Assembly: GCF_037027445.1 (NCBI RefSeq)
Contig: NZ_JBANDL010000002.1
Coordinates: forward strand, 4,092,001 to 4,156,000
Direction: 5' to 3'
Length of the DNA: 64,000 nt
Origin: Lysobacter firmicutimachus
GTDB taxonomy: Bacteria; Pseudomonadota; Gammaproteobacteria; Xanthomonadales; Xanthomonadaceae
The notes beneath the pieces are model-generated. The model did no database searches and was not told where the DNA came from. It saw nothing but the letters and a program-made list of their open reading frames with translations. How positions within the stretch are numbered: position 1 is the stretch's first letter; the number at the start of each line of letters is the position of its first letter. This document shows, in pieces, positions 36,252 through 44,174 of the stretch. The position numbers were made by a program, and so were the translations under genes.

Positions 36252-37220
36252 CTATCGCTTCGGATCGGAACCTCGGCCGTGGGCGTCGCCCGTCCGGCTC
36301 GGCATCGGCCCGTCGCGCCCGCACAGACCGTCGCGCAAGCCGCGCAGCATCGCCCGCACATAGCCCAGGCGCGGACGCAGGAACACTGCGGTGCCGGCGA
36401 ACTTGAGCAGCAACCGCGGCAGATCTTGCGCCGCCCAGCGCAACGGCACTTCGGCGCGACGGTATAGCAGAACGCGGTTGCGCATCATGTAGTACAGCCG
36501 GGTCGGGCTGTGCACCACGGTGCGCAGCGGCAACCACGACGCCAGCGGCACCAGGTCGCCGATGCGGTGCTGCATGCCGGCGTCGCAGACCCCGTACAAG
36601 CGGTAGCCGCGGTGGCGCGCGCGCGAACTCCATTCGATGTCGACGTTGTCGATGAACAGTCCTTCGTCCATGCCGCCGACCGCGTCGAGCGCGTCCAAGG
36701 GCAGCAGGCTGCCGGAGGTGATCAGGAAATCGCAGTCCACCGTCTGTCCGGGCCCGCCGTAGAGCTTGCGGTTGAGCGGGAAGCCGATGCGCACGAACGG
36801 CGCGACCGCGCCGGTGCGGGCGTCGCGGAACTGCGGCCCGACCGCGGCCACCGGCCCTTGCGCGCGCAGCCGGTCCAGCGCCGCGCGCAGCTGCGCGACC
36901 ATGTCCGGATCGACCGTGCTGTCCTGGTCCATCAACAGCACGTGCGCGAAGCCGGCGGCGCGCGCGGCGCGCGCGGCGTGGTTGATCGCGCTGCCCAGGC
37001 CGACGTTGCGCGGCGAGCGGAACACCTCGACGCCGCGCGCACGCAGACCGTCGAAATAACCGTCCAGCGCCGGATCGGGGCTGGCGTTGTCGAATATCCG
37101 CAATTGCCCGACCTGGCCCTGCACCGCGGCGACCACGCCGTCGAGCAGGTCGGTCTGTGGGTGATAGGTGACGATGACGGCGCAAACGTCGGCGCCGGGA
37201 TTCGCGGCCGCGGCGCTCAT
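36252..37220 (-). CDS. Family 2 glycosyltransferase (rhamnosyltransferase-like)
   Basis: A 322-residue GT-A-fold transferase acting at the cytoplasmic face of the membrane. Motifs: VCAVIVTYHPQTDLLDGVVA, IFDNASPDPALDGYF (nucleotide-sugar site), NVGLGSAINHAARAA, and the metal-binding HVLLMDQDSTVDPDM. Then GGMDEGLFIDNVDIEWSSRA (acceptor/base region with the catalytic Asp) and a C-terminal basic helix region that probably contacts membrane. The start at 37220 (MSAAAANPGADV) overlaps the stop of the upstream glycosyltransferase by one base (TGATG). It most resembles dTDP-rhamnosyltransferases of O-antigen or exopolysaccharide clusters, but sugar and acceptor are not predictable. Confidence 0.88.
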   Translation of the reverse strand: MSAAAANPGADVCAVIVTYHPQTDLLDGVVAAVQGQVGQLRIFDNASPDPALDGYFDGLRARGVEVFRSPRNVGLGSAINHAARAARAAGFAHVLLMDQDSTVDPDMVAQLRAALDRLRAQGPVAAVGPQFRDARTGAVAPFVRIGFPLNRKLYGGPGQTVDCDFLITSGSLLPLDALDAVGGMDEGLFIDNVDIEWSSRARHRGYRLYGVCDAGMQHRIGDLVPLASWLPLRTVVHSPTRLYYMMRNRVLLYRRAEVPLRWAAQDLPRLLLKFAGTAVFLRPRLGYVRAMLRGLRDGLCGRDGPMPSRTGDAHGRGSDPKR

Positions 37221-38251
37221 CAACGCAACCCCAGCAGATCGCAGACCAGCGAACGCAGGCCGGCCGAATAGCGCCGGTAGCGACCGTGGCGCCACTCCTG
37301 GCGGATCAACGGCCACCGCTGCAGAAAGCGCGGCGACAAGCCCAGCCGCAGTTGCAGGTGGTTCAAGCGCTCATCCAGCATGGCGCGCTTGCCGGCGTCG
37401 ACCGCCAGGCCGGCGCGGTCGATGTGGGCGCGCAGCGATTCCAGCTTGGCCACCATCGCCTGCATGTGCTCTCGGCGCTGCTTGCCGCCGCCGAGGCGCT
37501 CGGCCAGGCTGCGCCGGCGCGCACCGATCTGGTTGCCGCCGTGCTGGCGGTAATCGATCGTCGCCGCCTCGATGCAGTCGATGCGGCCGGTCGCGGCGGC
37601 GATCAACGCCAGCCATTCGTCGTGGACCCAGCCCAAGCGGCCGATGTCCAACGCCGGCAGGTTCGGAATCGGCAGCGCGCGATCGATCAGCTCGCGCCGC
37701 ATCGCCAGGGTCGCGCCGGTGACGATGTTGCGCCGGACCAGCACCTCGAAACCGCGCCCCTCGTGCAAGGCCTGCAGTTCGGCCTCGGCGACTTCCAGGG
37801 TCTGGAACATGCGCCCGCCGAGGTCGCGGCCCTCGCCGTCGACCAGGCGCGAATCGCTGTGCAAGGCGATCAGGCCCGGGTCGGCGCGGAAACGCTCGAC
37901 GAAATCGCCGATCTTGTTCGGATGCCAGACGTCGTCCTGGTCGCACAGGAACACCAGCCCGGCGCCGGCGCGGGCCAGCGCGGCCTCGAAGTTGCGCAGG
38001 TAGCCCAGGTTGCGTGGATTGCGCTGCAGATCGACCTCGATGCCGCGGGCGCGGGCGCGGGCGGCGAAGGCTTCGAGCAGGGTCCAGGTGGCGTCGCTGG
38101 AGGCGTCGTCGGCGATCGCGATCCGGTCCGGGCTGCGCTCCTGCGCCAACAGGCTGTCGAGCTGGGCGCTGAGATAGCGCGCGCCGTTGTACGTGCACAG
38201 CACCACGGTGACGCGCAGCGCCGGGTCGGCGTGGGTGTCGAAGCGGTTCAT
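37220..38251 (-). CDS. Family 2 glycosyltransferase
   Basis: A 343-residue GT2 protein: VTVVLCTYNGARYLSAQLDS, IAIADDASSDATWTLLEAFA, NPRNLGYLRNFEAALARA, and the DxD-type FLCDQDDVWHPNKIGDF, which is typical of capsule and O-antigen transferases. The acceptor region is LGWVHDEWLALIAAATG with the IDYRQHGGNQIG motif common in this subfamily. Start MNRFDTHADP at 38251. Translationally coupled to the next GT2 gene. The pair is isolated from any visible polysaccharide cluster in the window, so it may decorate lipopolysaccharide or exopolysaccharide made elsewhere. Confidence 0.88.
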   Translation of the reverse strand: MNRFDTHADPALRVTVVLCTYNGARYLSAQLDSLLAQERSPDRIAIADDASSDATWTLLEAFAARARARGIEVDLQRNPRNLGYLRNFEAALARAGAGLVFLCDQDDVWHPNKIGDFVERFRADPGLIALHSDSRLVDGEGRDLGGRMFQTLEVAEAELQALHEGRGFEVLVRRNIVTGATLAMRRELIDRALPIPNLPALDIGRLGWVHDEWLALIAAATGRIDCIEAATIDYRQHGGNQIGARRRSLAERLGGGKQRREHMQAMVAKLESLRAHIDRAGLAVDAGKRAMLDERLNHLQLRLGLSPRFLQRWPLIRQEWRHGRYRRYSAGLRSLVCDLLGLR

Positions 38252-38412
38252 CGCCCGGCTCCGCACTCCGCCCGCGCGCGCAACGGCGACGGCGGGGACG
38301 GGATCGGGAAACAGGAGGCGGCAGGCACGGCGGGCGAGGCTCGCGACGGATCGGGGGCCGGCATTATCGCTCAGCCCGCCGGCGGCGCGCGTTCAGCCGC
38401 GGTCCAGCCGTC

Positions 38413-40020
38413 TCAGTTCGACGCCGCCTCGGCGCTGCGCACCCGCGCCGCCAGTTCCGCCAAGCCCGGTGCGGCGGCGTCGAGCGCATGCGCGGCGTCG
38501 ACCGCGGCGCGCGCCGCGCGCAGTTCGCCGGCGCCCAGGCGCTCGTCGCCGACCGCGACCCAACGCTGGGCCAGGCGCACGGCCGCTTCGCGCACCGCCG
38601 TGCCGCCGCCTTCCAGCGTGCGGCGCGCGGCCAGGCACTCGCCGGCGCGCGACAAGCGGTTGCCGCTGAGTTCGCGCTCGAAGCAACGCCGCGCCGCCGG
38701 CAGCAGACGCGCCGCGGCGGCGCGCACCGCCGGGTCCTGCGGCGCGATCGCTTGCGCCGCGCGCAGCTTGTCGTAGGCACTGTCGCCCGGCGGCGTCAGC
38801 AGATCGCCGCGCTGCTCCGCCGCGGCGGCTTCGGCCAGCAGGCGATGCAGGGATTGCCGGCGCACGGCGGGCGGCTCCTGGTGCAGGCGCTTGCGCGATT
38901 CGCGCGCGCGCTCCAGGTGCTGGCGCGCGCTCGCCACCGCGGGCGCGTCGACCGCCAACGCGCGCGCGCGCGCCCACTCGGCCTCGGCCTGCGCGAGCCG
39001 GAAATCGGCGGCATAGCGCTCGCTGCGCGCGGCGTGCGCCTCGGCCACCGCGATCAAGCCGCGCCGTGCCGCTTCGTCTTCGGGATGCACCGCGAGCAGG
39101 TCCTGAAAACCGGCCGCGGCCTGCTCCAGGCGGCCGCGCTGCAAGGCGCGCTCGCTGTCGCGACGGCGACGCTCGACTAGGGTCTCCAGCTGCGTCAACG
39201 CGTCCGGCAAATCGGCATGGCCCGCATCGGCGGCCTGCACCCGCTGCACGCCCTGCGCGCCGCGCGCCAGTTCGCCGCGCTGCAGCGCGGCGCGCGCCTG
39301 TTGCAGCAGGTCGGCCAGGGTGTCGTCGCGCCCCTCCAGGGCGGCGTTGTGCTGCGGCTGCAGCTCCAGCACGCGCTGGTACAGCGGCAGCGCGGCGTCG
39401 GGCCCGCCATCGAGCCGGCCCTGCGCGCGTGCCGCGGCGGCGGCGGCGATCACTCCGTCCAGGCCGGCGTGCGCGGCTTCGCGCTCGCGCAACTTGCGCG
39501 CCAGCGGTTCGACCCGGTCGCGCGGGGTAGCCAGCTCGCGCGCTAGGGTCAGGCGTTCGCGGGCCTGATCGAATCGGCCACCGGCGATCGCCGCCTCGGC
39601 CTGGTCCAGCGCGGCCAAGCCGACCCGCGCCAGGCCGGCGCGGGCATCGTTGCGGTCCGGGTCCAGCGCCAGCGCAGCCTCGTAGAGTTCGCGCGCGCCG
39701 CGGCCGTCGGCGGCGCTGAGCCGCCCTTGCGCCAGCGCCTGCGCGGCCTGTTCGCGCAGCACCTGGGCGCGGGTGTCCGGCCACAGCCATTCCGACAGCG
39801 CCTGCCGTTCCAGAATCATCGTCAGCACGATCACCGCCGCCAGCGCGATGGCGGCGCGCAGGCCCCATTGCTGCAGGCGCGGCGGCGTCTCGCGCAGCGG
39901 CGCCGGGTCGTCGAAGCGCAACCGGCTCCAATCGCCCGATGCCGGCTCGATGCGCGTGCGGGAAACGGGGGACGGCGACGGCGGATCCGGATTCACCGTC
40001 ACAGGATAGCGCCGACGCAT
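38413..40020 (-). CDS. TPR-rich inner-membrane protein of unknown function
   Basis: A 535-residue protein: a Pro/Ser-rich cytoplasmic N-terminus, one TM helix (about 58-75, LRAAIALAAVIVLTMILE), then a long all-helical periplasmic part of degenerate tetratricopeptide repeats (for example GARELYEAALALDPDRNDAR, ALPLYQRVLELQPQHNAAL, AAAGFQDLLAVHPEDEAARR). Heavy in Ala, Arg and Glu throughout. The ATG at 40020 is the most plausible start; a GTG a few codons later (VTVNPDPPSP) is an alternative. 120 bases downstream of relA, same strand. Likely a protein-protein interaction scaffold; no enzymatic motif. Confidence 0.75.
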   Translation of the reverse strand: MRRRYPVTVNPDPPSPSPVSRTRIEPASGDWSRLRFDDPAPLRETPPRLQQWGLRAAIALAAVIVLTMILERQALSEWLWPDTRAQVLREQAAQALAQGRLSAADGRGARELYEAALALDPDRNDARAGLARVGLAALDQAEAAIAGGRFDQARERLTLARELATPRDRVEPLARKLREREAAHAGLDGVIAAAAAARAQGRLDGGPDAALPLYQRVLELQPQHNAALEGRDDTLADLLQQARAALQRGELARGAQGVQRVQAADAGHADLPDALTQLETLVERRRRDSERALQRGRLEQAAAGFQDLLAVHPEDEAARRGLIAVAEAHAARSERYAADFRLAQAEAEWARARALAVDAPAVASARQHLERARESRKRLHQEPPAVRRQSLHRLLAEAAAAEQRGDLLTPPGDSAYDKLRAAQAIAPQDPAVRAAAARLLPAARRCFERELSGNRLSRAGECLAARRTLEGGGTAVREAAVRLAQRWVAVGDERLGAGELRAARAAVDAAHALDAAAPGLAELAARVRSAEAASN

Positions 40021-40140
40021 GACTGTCGCGTCGCGACCGCGACGCCGCCGCGGCACAGCGCATCGCCGGCACGGCCGCGGCCGACGCGGATCACATTGCC
40101 GGCCCGTGCCGGCGATCGTTCCGATTCCGTGCCGCCCGGC

Positions 40141-42330
40141 TCAATGCCGCTGTGCGTACTCCACGCCCGGCAGCGAGGACAGCTTGCCGAGCAGGGTCGA
40201 CAACTGGCCGTAATCGGCCACGCGCAGACGCAGGCGCAGCCGCACCTGAGCGCCGTTGCGCTCGACGTCGCTGCGGATGCTGACCACGTGGGCATTGCCC
40301 TGGGCGATCACGTTGGTGACCTCCTTGAGCAGCCACTTGCGGTCCAGCGCCAGCACTTCGACGTCGATCTCGTAGCCGCTGCCCTTGCGCCCCCACTCCA
40401 CCGGCAGCACGCGCTGCGGCTGGGCCGCGGCCAGACGCTCGAACGCGCCGCAGCCGGGACGGTGCACGCTGACGCCGCGACCGCGGGTCAGGTAACCGAC
40501 GATCGGCTCGCCCGGCAGCGGCTGGCAGCAACGCGCCAGCTGCACCAGCAGGTTGCCGACGCCTTCGACGGTGAAGTCGGTGCTCTTGCCCACCGACTTG
40601 CGCGGCGCCGGCGGGGTCAGCACGGTCGTGGTGCCGGCGCCGGTGCCCGGCGCGGGCGCCGGCGGCGGTGCGGCCAGGGCGCGTTCGTGCTCGAGCAGGG
40701 CGCGGCCGATCTGGTGCGGACCCAGGTCGCCGAGTGCGACCTGCACGTACAGGTCGCCGTCGTTGGCCAGGTTGAAGCGCTCGCGCGCCGGCGCCAGATC
40801 GGCGCCGAGCAGGCCCAGCCGGCGCAGCTCCTTGTCCAGCAGCTCGCGCCCGGCGCTCTCGTTGCGCGAGCGGTCGAGCTTGTGGAACCAGGTCCGCACC
40901 TTTTCGCGCGAGCGGTTGCTGGCCAGGAAGCCGTTCGCCGCGACCAGCCAGTCGCGGCGCGGTTCGCCGGTCTTGGCGGTGAGGATCTCGACCCGGTCGC
41001 CGCTGCGCAGCTTGTGGTCCAGCGGCACGATCCGGCCGTCGACCTTGGCGCCGCGGCAGCGATGGCCGACCTCGGTGTGCACGTGATAGGCGAAGTCCAG
41101 CGGCGTGGCGCCGGCCGGCAGGTCGATCACCTCGCCCTTGGGCGTGAGCACGTAGACCCGGTCCTCGACCAGTTCGGTGTCCAGCTCGCTGGCCAGCGCG
41201 GCCTCGTCGCCGCCCTTGGCGTCGAGCAGGCGCCGCATCCAGGCGATCTTGCGATCGAACGCGGCGTCGGCGCTGTGGCTGCCGACTTCCTTGTACTTCC
41301 AGTGCGCGGCCACGCCGAGCTCGGCCTGGCGGTGCATCTCGTGGGTGCGGATCTGCACTTCCAGGGTCTTGCCTTCCGGCCCGACCACGGCGGTGTGCAG
41401 CGAGCGGTAATCGTTGCGCTTGGGCCGGGCGATGTAGTCGTCGAACTCGCTCGGAATCGGCGTCCACTGGGCGTGGACCACGCCGAGCGCGGCGTAGCAC
41501 GAGGCCAGGTCGTCGACCAGCACCCGCACCGCGCGCAGGTCGTAGAGCTCGCCGATCGGCACGTCCTTGCGCTGCATCTTCTTCCAGATGCTGTAGATGT
41601 GCTTGGGCCGGCCGGCGACATCGGCCTGCAGGCCCTGCGCCGCCATGGCCTCGCGCAGGGTGCGCTTGACCTGTTCGATGTAGCGCTCGCGGTCGCCGCG
41701 CTTCTCGTCGAGCAGGCGGGCGATCTTCTGGTAGGTCTGCGGCTCCAGGTAGCGGAACGCCAGGTCTTCCAGCTCCCACTTGAGCTGCCAGATGCCCAGC
41801 CGGTTGGCCAGCGGGGCGTGGATGTCGCGGGTCAGCGCGGCCAGCTCGCGGCGGGTGTCCGGCGCCAGCCGCTCGGCGTAGCGCATGCGCGCGAGCTGGC
41901 GCGCGAGCAGGATCGGCACCACCCGCAGGTCGCGCACGATCGCCAGCAGCAGGCGGCGCAGGCCCTCGGTGCCGGAACGCCGGCCCTGTTCGGCATGCAG
42001 CGCCCAGACCTGACCGGCGGCGCGCTGGCCGTCGAGCAAGGCCGCGACCACCGGGAAATCGCGCTCCAGCCCCGGGCCCAAGGCCGCCGCCCACCCCGGG
42101 TAAGCGTGCAGGATCGCGGCCGCGACGGTATCGCTGTCGGCATCGAGCAAGGCCAGTGCGTCGAGCGTCGCGGCGACCACCTCCGGCGCGTCCAGCGCGC
42201 CCTCGCCCGCCTGCGCCTGCGCCGCCGCAGCGGTCAGCGCCTTGCGCAGGGGCGCGGCCAGGCTGCGCGCGGCAGGCAGGGCCAGGACATCGGCGAGGGC
42301 AGGACGGGGTTCGGCGGCGGACGCGTTCAC
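40141..42330 (-). CDS. relA: GTP pyrophosphokinase RelA
   Basis: Ribosome-associated (p)ppGpp synthetase of the stringent response, 729 residues. The N-terminal pseudo-hydrolase region lacks the HD pair (AAILHAYPGWAAAL where SpoT has HDxxED), as expected for monofunctional RelA. The synthetase domain has YDLRAVRVLVDDLASCYAAL, PSEFDDYIARPKRNDYRSLH and VQIRTHEMHRQAELGVAAHW. A TGS domain (VYVLTPKGEVIDLPAGATPL) follows, then the zinc-finger/CC region (LARCCQPLPGEPIVGYLTRG) and a C-terminal ACT domain. The start is uncertain: GTG at 42330 (VNASAAEPRP) is chosen, TTG at 42357 is also in frame; no convincing Shine-Dalgarno. Divergent from the 173-residue exported protein gene. Confidence 0.95.
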   Translation of the reverse strand: MNASAAEPRPALADVLALPAARSLAAPLRKALTAAAAQAQAGEGALDAPEVVAATLDALALLDADSDTVAAAILHAYPGWAAALGPGLERDFPVVAALLDGQRAAGQVWALHAEQGRRSGTEGLRRLLLAIVRDLRVVPILLARQLARMRYAERLAPDTRRELAALTRDIHAPLANRLGIWQLKWELEDLAFRYLEPQTYQKIARLLDEKRGDRERYIEQVKRTLREAMAAQGLQADVAGRPKHIYSIWKKMQRKDVPIGELYDLRAVRVLVDDLASCYAALGVVHAQWTPIPSEFDDYIARPKRNDYRSLHTAVVGPEGKTLEVQIRTHEMHRQAELGVAAHWKYKEVGSHSADAAFDRKIAWMRRLLDAKGGDEAALASELDTELVEDRVYVLTPKGEVIDLPAGATPLDFAYHVHTEVGHRCRGAKVDGRIVPLDHKLRSGDRVEILTAKTGEPRRDWLVAANGFLASNRSREKVRTWFHKLDRSRNESAGRELLDKELRRLGLLGADLAPARERFNLANDGDLYVQVALGDLGPHQIGRALLEHERALAAPPPAPAPGTGAGTTTVLTPPAPRKSVGKSTDFTVEGVGNLLVQLARCCQPLPGEPIVGYLTRGRGVSVHRPGCGAFERLAAAQPQRVLPVEWGRKGSGYEIDVEVLALDRKWLLKEVTNVIAQGNAHVVSIRSDVERNGAQVRLRLRLRVADYGQLSTLLGKLSSLPGVEYAQRH

Positions 42331-42407
42331 AACGGGGGCGGCGCAGGTGCGAAGCAAGGGGGACCAGCGACTACACTAGCGAGCATCCGTCCTGAGGAAC
42401 AGCACAG

Positions 42408-42929
42408 ATGTCCGCGATTCACTCCGTCCTGACGCGCCCGCTGCTCGCCGCCTGCATCGCCGCGGCCCTGGCGCTGGCCGCGCCGGCCGCGCTCGCGCAG
42501 GCCAAGATCGAGCAGCAGATGAGCGCCGAGCAGTTCAAGGCCGCCGGCCTGGACCAGCTCAGCCCGGAACAGCTCGCCAACCTGAACGCCTGGCTTAACC
42601 GCACTCTCGACAGCGAGACCAGCAAGGCCGTGGTCAAGGCCAAGGAAGAGACCCGCGAACAGGTCAAGCACGAAAACCGCGGCTTCCTCGGTTCGGGCTC
42701 GAAGGAGCCGGTCGAAGCGCGCATGACCGGCCCCTTCACCGGCTTCGGCCGCGGCCAGACCTATGTGCTCGACAACGGCCAGGAATGGCGCCAGGACGAC
42801 AACGCCAACCTGCCCGGCGTGAAGCTGGATTCGCCGCAGGTGCGGATCACCCCGAGCCTGATCGGCAACGCCTGGTACATGGCGGTGCAGGGCTACAACA
42901 CCCGCGCCAAGGTCACCCGCACCAAGTAA
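42408..42929 (+). CDS. Small exported protein, first of a tandem related pair
   Basis: A 173-residue protein with a signal peptide (cleavage after AALAQA, about residue 31). The mature part has a conserved-looking first motif QMSAEQFKAAGLDQLSPEQL followed by ANLNAWLNRTL, a charged helix (KAKEETREQVKHENRGF) and a C-terminal beta-rich module: GPFTGFGRGQTYVLDNGQEW, then PQVRITPSLIGNAWYMAVQG. The same layout appears in the next gene, so the two are paralogues. A GAGGA Shine-Dalgarno precedes the ATG. Likely periplasmic; I do not recognise an established function. Divergent from relA. Confidence 0.8.
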   Translation: MSAIHSVLTRPLLAACIAAALALAAPAALAQAKIEQQMSAEQFKAAGLDQLSPEQLANLNAWLNRTLDSETSKAVVKAKEETREQVKHENRGFLGSGSKEPVEARMTGPFTGFGRGQTYVLDNGQEWRQDDNANLPGVKLDSPQVRITPSLIGNAWYMAVQGYNTRAKVTRTK

Positions 42930-42966
42930 GCCGGACGAGCCGGCGCCGGCCGGCTTCGCCGTTTCT
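42928..42966 (+). terminator. Hairpin with T-rich tail between the tandem pair
   Basis: AAGCCGG (42928-42934, overlapping the stop codon) pairs with CCGGCTT (42950-42956); the loop itself contains a GCCGGC self-complementary core. A pyrimidine-rich stretch (CGTTTCTTCCTT) follows. It may terminate the first gene or reduce readthrough into the second, 67 bases downstream. Confidence 0.4.
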
Positions 42967-42996
42967 TCCTTATCGTCCCGTCTTCCGGAGTCCACC

Positions 42997-43476
42997 ATGC
43001 GTGCGCTGTCTTCGTTGAGCCTCGCCGTCCTGCTCGCCGTTTCCGCCGCCGCGGCCGGCGCCGAACGCCAATACGTCCCGGTCGAACAGCGCTTCAGCGC
43101 CGAACAGATGAAGGCCACCGGCCTAGACACGCTGTCGCCCGAGCAGTTGGCCCTGCTCAACCAACTGTTGAGCCAGGAGCGCACCGCGACCGTGGCCGAG
43201 GCCAAGCGCGAAGTGCTGGCCGAACGCAACGACCCGTTCTCCAAGGTCAAGGCCGACCCGGTCAGCTCGACCGTCAAGGGCGATTTCCGCGGCTTCGCCA
43301 ACGGCGACGTGATCCAGCTCGAGAACGGACAGCGCTGGCGCGTGATCGAAGGTTCGCTGTTCATCGGCAAGCCGGTCAGCGCGCCCAAGGTCACCATCCG
43401 CCCCGGCATGATGGGCGCCTGGTACCTGGAGGTCGAAGGCCAGATCCCGAAGGCCAAGGTCAAGCGGCTGGATTGA
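42997..43476 (+). CDS. Small exported protein, second of a tandem related pair
   Basis: A 159-residue paralogue of the preceding gene product. Signal peptide MRALSSLSLAVLLAVSAAAA (cleavage near AGA-E). The motif RFSAEQMKATGLDTLSPEQL followed by ALLNQLLSQ matches the first protein almost position by position, as do GDFRGFANGDVIQLENGQRW and PKVTIRPGMMGAWYLEVEGQ. The repeated pattern of a helical AGLDxLSPEQL motif plus an SH3-like GDVIxLENGQRW module suggests a small periplasmic binding or structural domain. Same strand, 67 bases after the first gene; ends in front of the repeat region. Confidence 0.8.
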   Translation: MRALSSLSLAVLLAVSAAAAGAERQYVPVEQRFSAEQMKATGLDTLSPEQLALLNQLLSQERTATVAEAKREVLAERNDPFSKVKADPVSSTVKGDFRGFANGDVIQLENGQRWRVIEGSLFIGKPVSAPKVTIRPGMMGAWYLEVEGQIPKAKVKRLD

Positions 43477-44174
43477 GCTGGGATTCGGGATTTGGGATTG
43501 GGGATTGGGGATTCGGGATTGGCAACGGCGGTCCGACGCCGTCTGCCGGCATCGCCAGTTGCCGTTGCCGTAAAGAGCTTGGCGCCGCATCGAACTTGCG
43601 AGAACGCCCTGACGCCCCGGAGGGCGGCCCGCAGGGAGGCGGGCCGTGCGCAGCCAGGCCAGGGATGGCCTGTGCGGAGCAGCCCGGCGAAAACCTCGTC
43701 CCATAGTGGCTTTTGACTCGAAACCGTTATGGCGTTTTCTTTGGTTACTTTCTTTGTCGCCTTGGACAAAGAAAGTGACCCGGCCGCTTGCGGATGGAAG
43801 CTTGGCTTCGGAGCTTTGAGCTTTGAAGCTTCACAGGCCTTCGAACGACAGACGCCGCGAGGCGAAAGGACGCGGTCGCGGCTTACGCCGCTCCTACAGG
43901 GGGCCCAGGACAAACACGCGGCGAGAGTGAAGGATGGCGGTCGCGGCTTGCGCCGCTCCTACAGGGCCCCAGGACAAAGCGCGGCGAGAGTGAAGGATGG
44001 CGGTCGCGGCTTGCGCCGCTCCTACAGGGCCCCAGGACAAAGCGCGGCGAGAGTGAAGGATGGCGGTCGCGGCTTGCGCCGCTCCTACAGGGGTCCCAGG
44101 ACAAAGACGCGGCGAGAGTGGAGGATGGCGGTCGCGGCTTGCGCCGCTCCTACAAGAGGCTCGATCCCGAATTC
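43477..44174. repeat. Composite repeat region: GGGATTC tract, conserved block and REP array (copy 1)
   Basis: No gene. In order: a short GGGATTC/GGGATTG tract (43481-43532); a conserved block (43557 to about 43874) starting AGTTGCCGTTGCCGT and including GAGAACGCCCTGACGCCCCG, CCTCGTCCCATAGTGGC and CACAGGCCTTCGAACGACAG; and five GTAG-type REP palindromes. The same order occurs at 59102-59984. The block carries frames on both strands but they are not preserved between the copies, so it is judged non-coding. It separates the convergent exported-protein gene and hrpA. Confidence 0.88.
43875..44153. repeat. Array of five GTAG-type REP palindromes
   Basis: REP units at 43875-43897, 43940-43962, 44003-44025, 44066-44088 and 44131-44153, spaced 63-65 bases. 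On the minus strand each starts GTAGGAGCGGCGCAAGCCGC (first unit has GTAA in the loop), with GCGGC/GCCGC arms. The inter-REP spacer (GCGAGAGTGAAGGATGGCG) is also repeated. A 5' GTAG is the hallmark of REPs mobilised by RAYT transposases; no RAYT gene is in the window. Confidence 0.9.

Noticed and set aside
36252..38251. Polysaccharide biosynthesis cluster
   Set aside because: Two glycosyltransferases alone, with no flippase, polymerase or nucleotide-sugar genes around them; treated as an isolated pair.
42327..43913. Minus-strand frame of 528 codons starting MSWAPCRSGVSRDR in the repeat region
   Set aside because: The same opening occurs in the second copy of the repeat (59475-59873), but the frame shifts in the middle relative to copy 1 and continues antisense to two genuine exported-protein genes. 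Typical spurious repeat ORF.
43857..44174. Possible CRISPR array (regular 63-65 base spacing)
   Set aside because: Both the palindromic unit and the spacers are repeated, the spacers are near-identical, and the unit is a GTAG-type REP. There are no cas genes.
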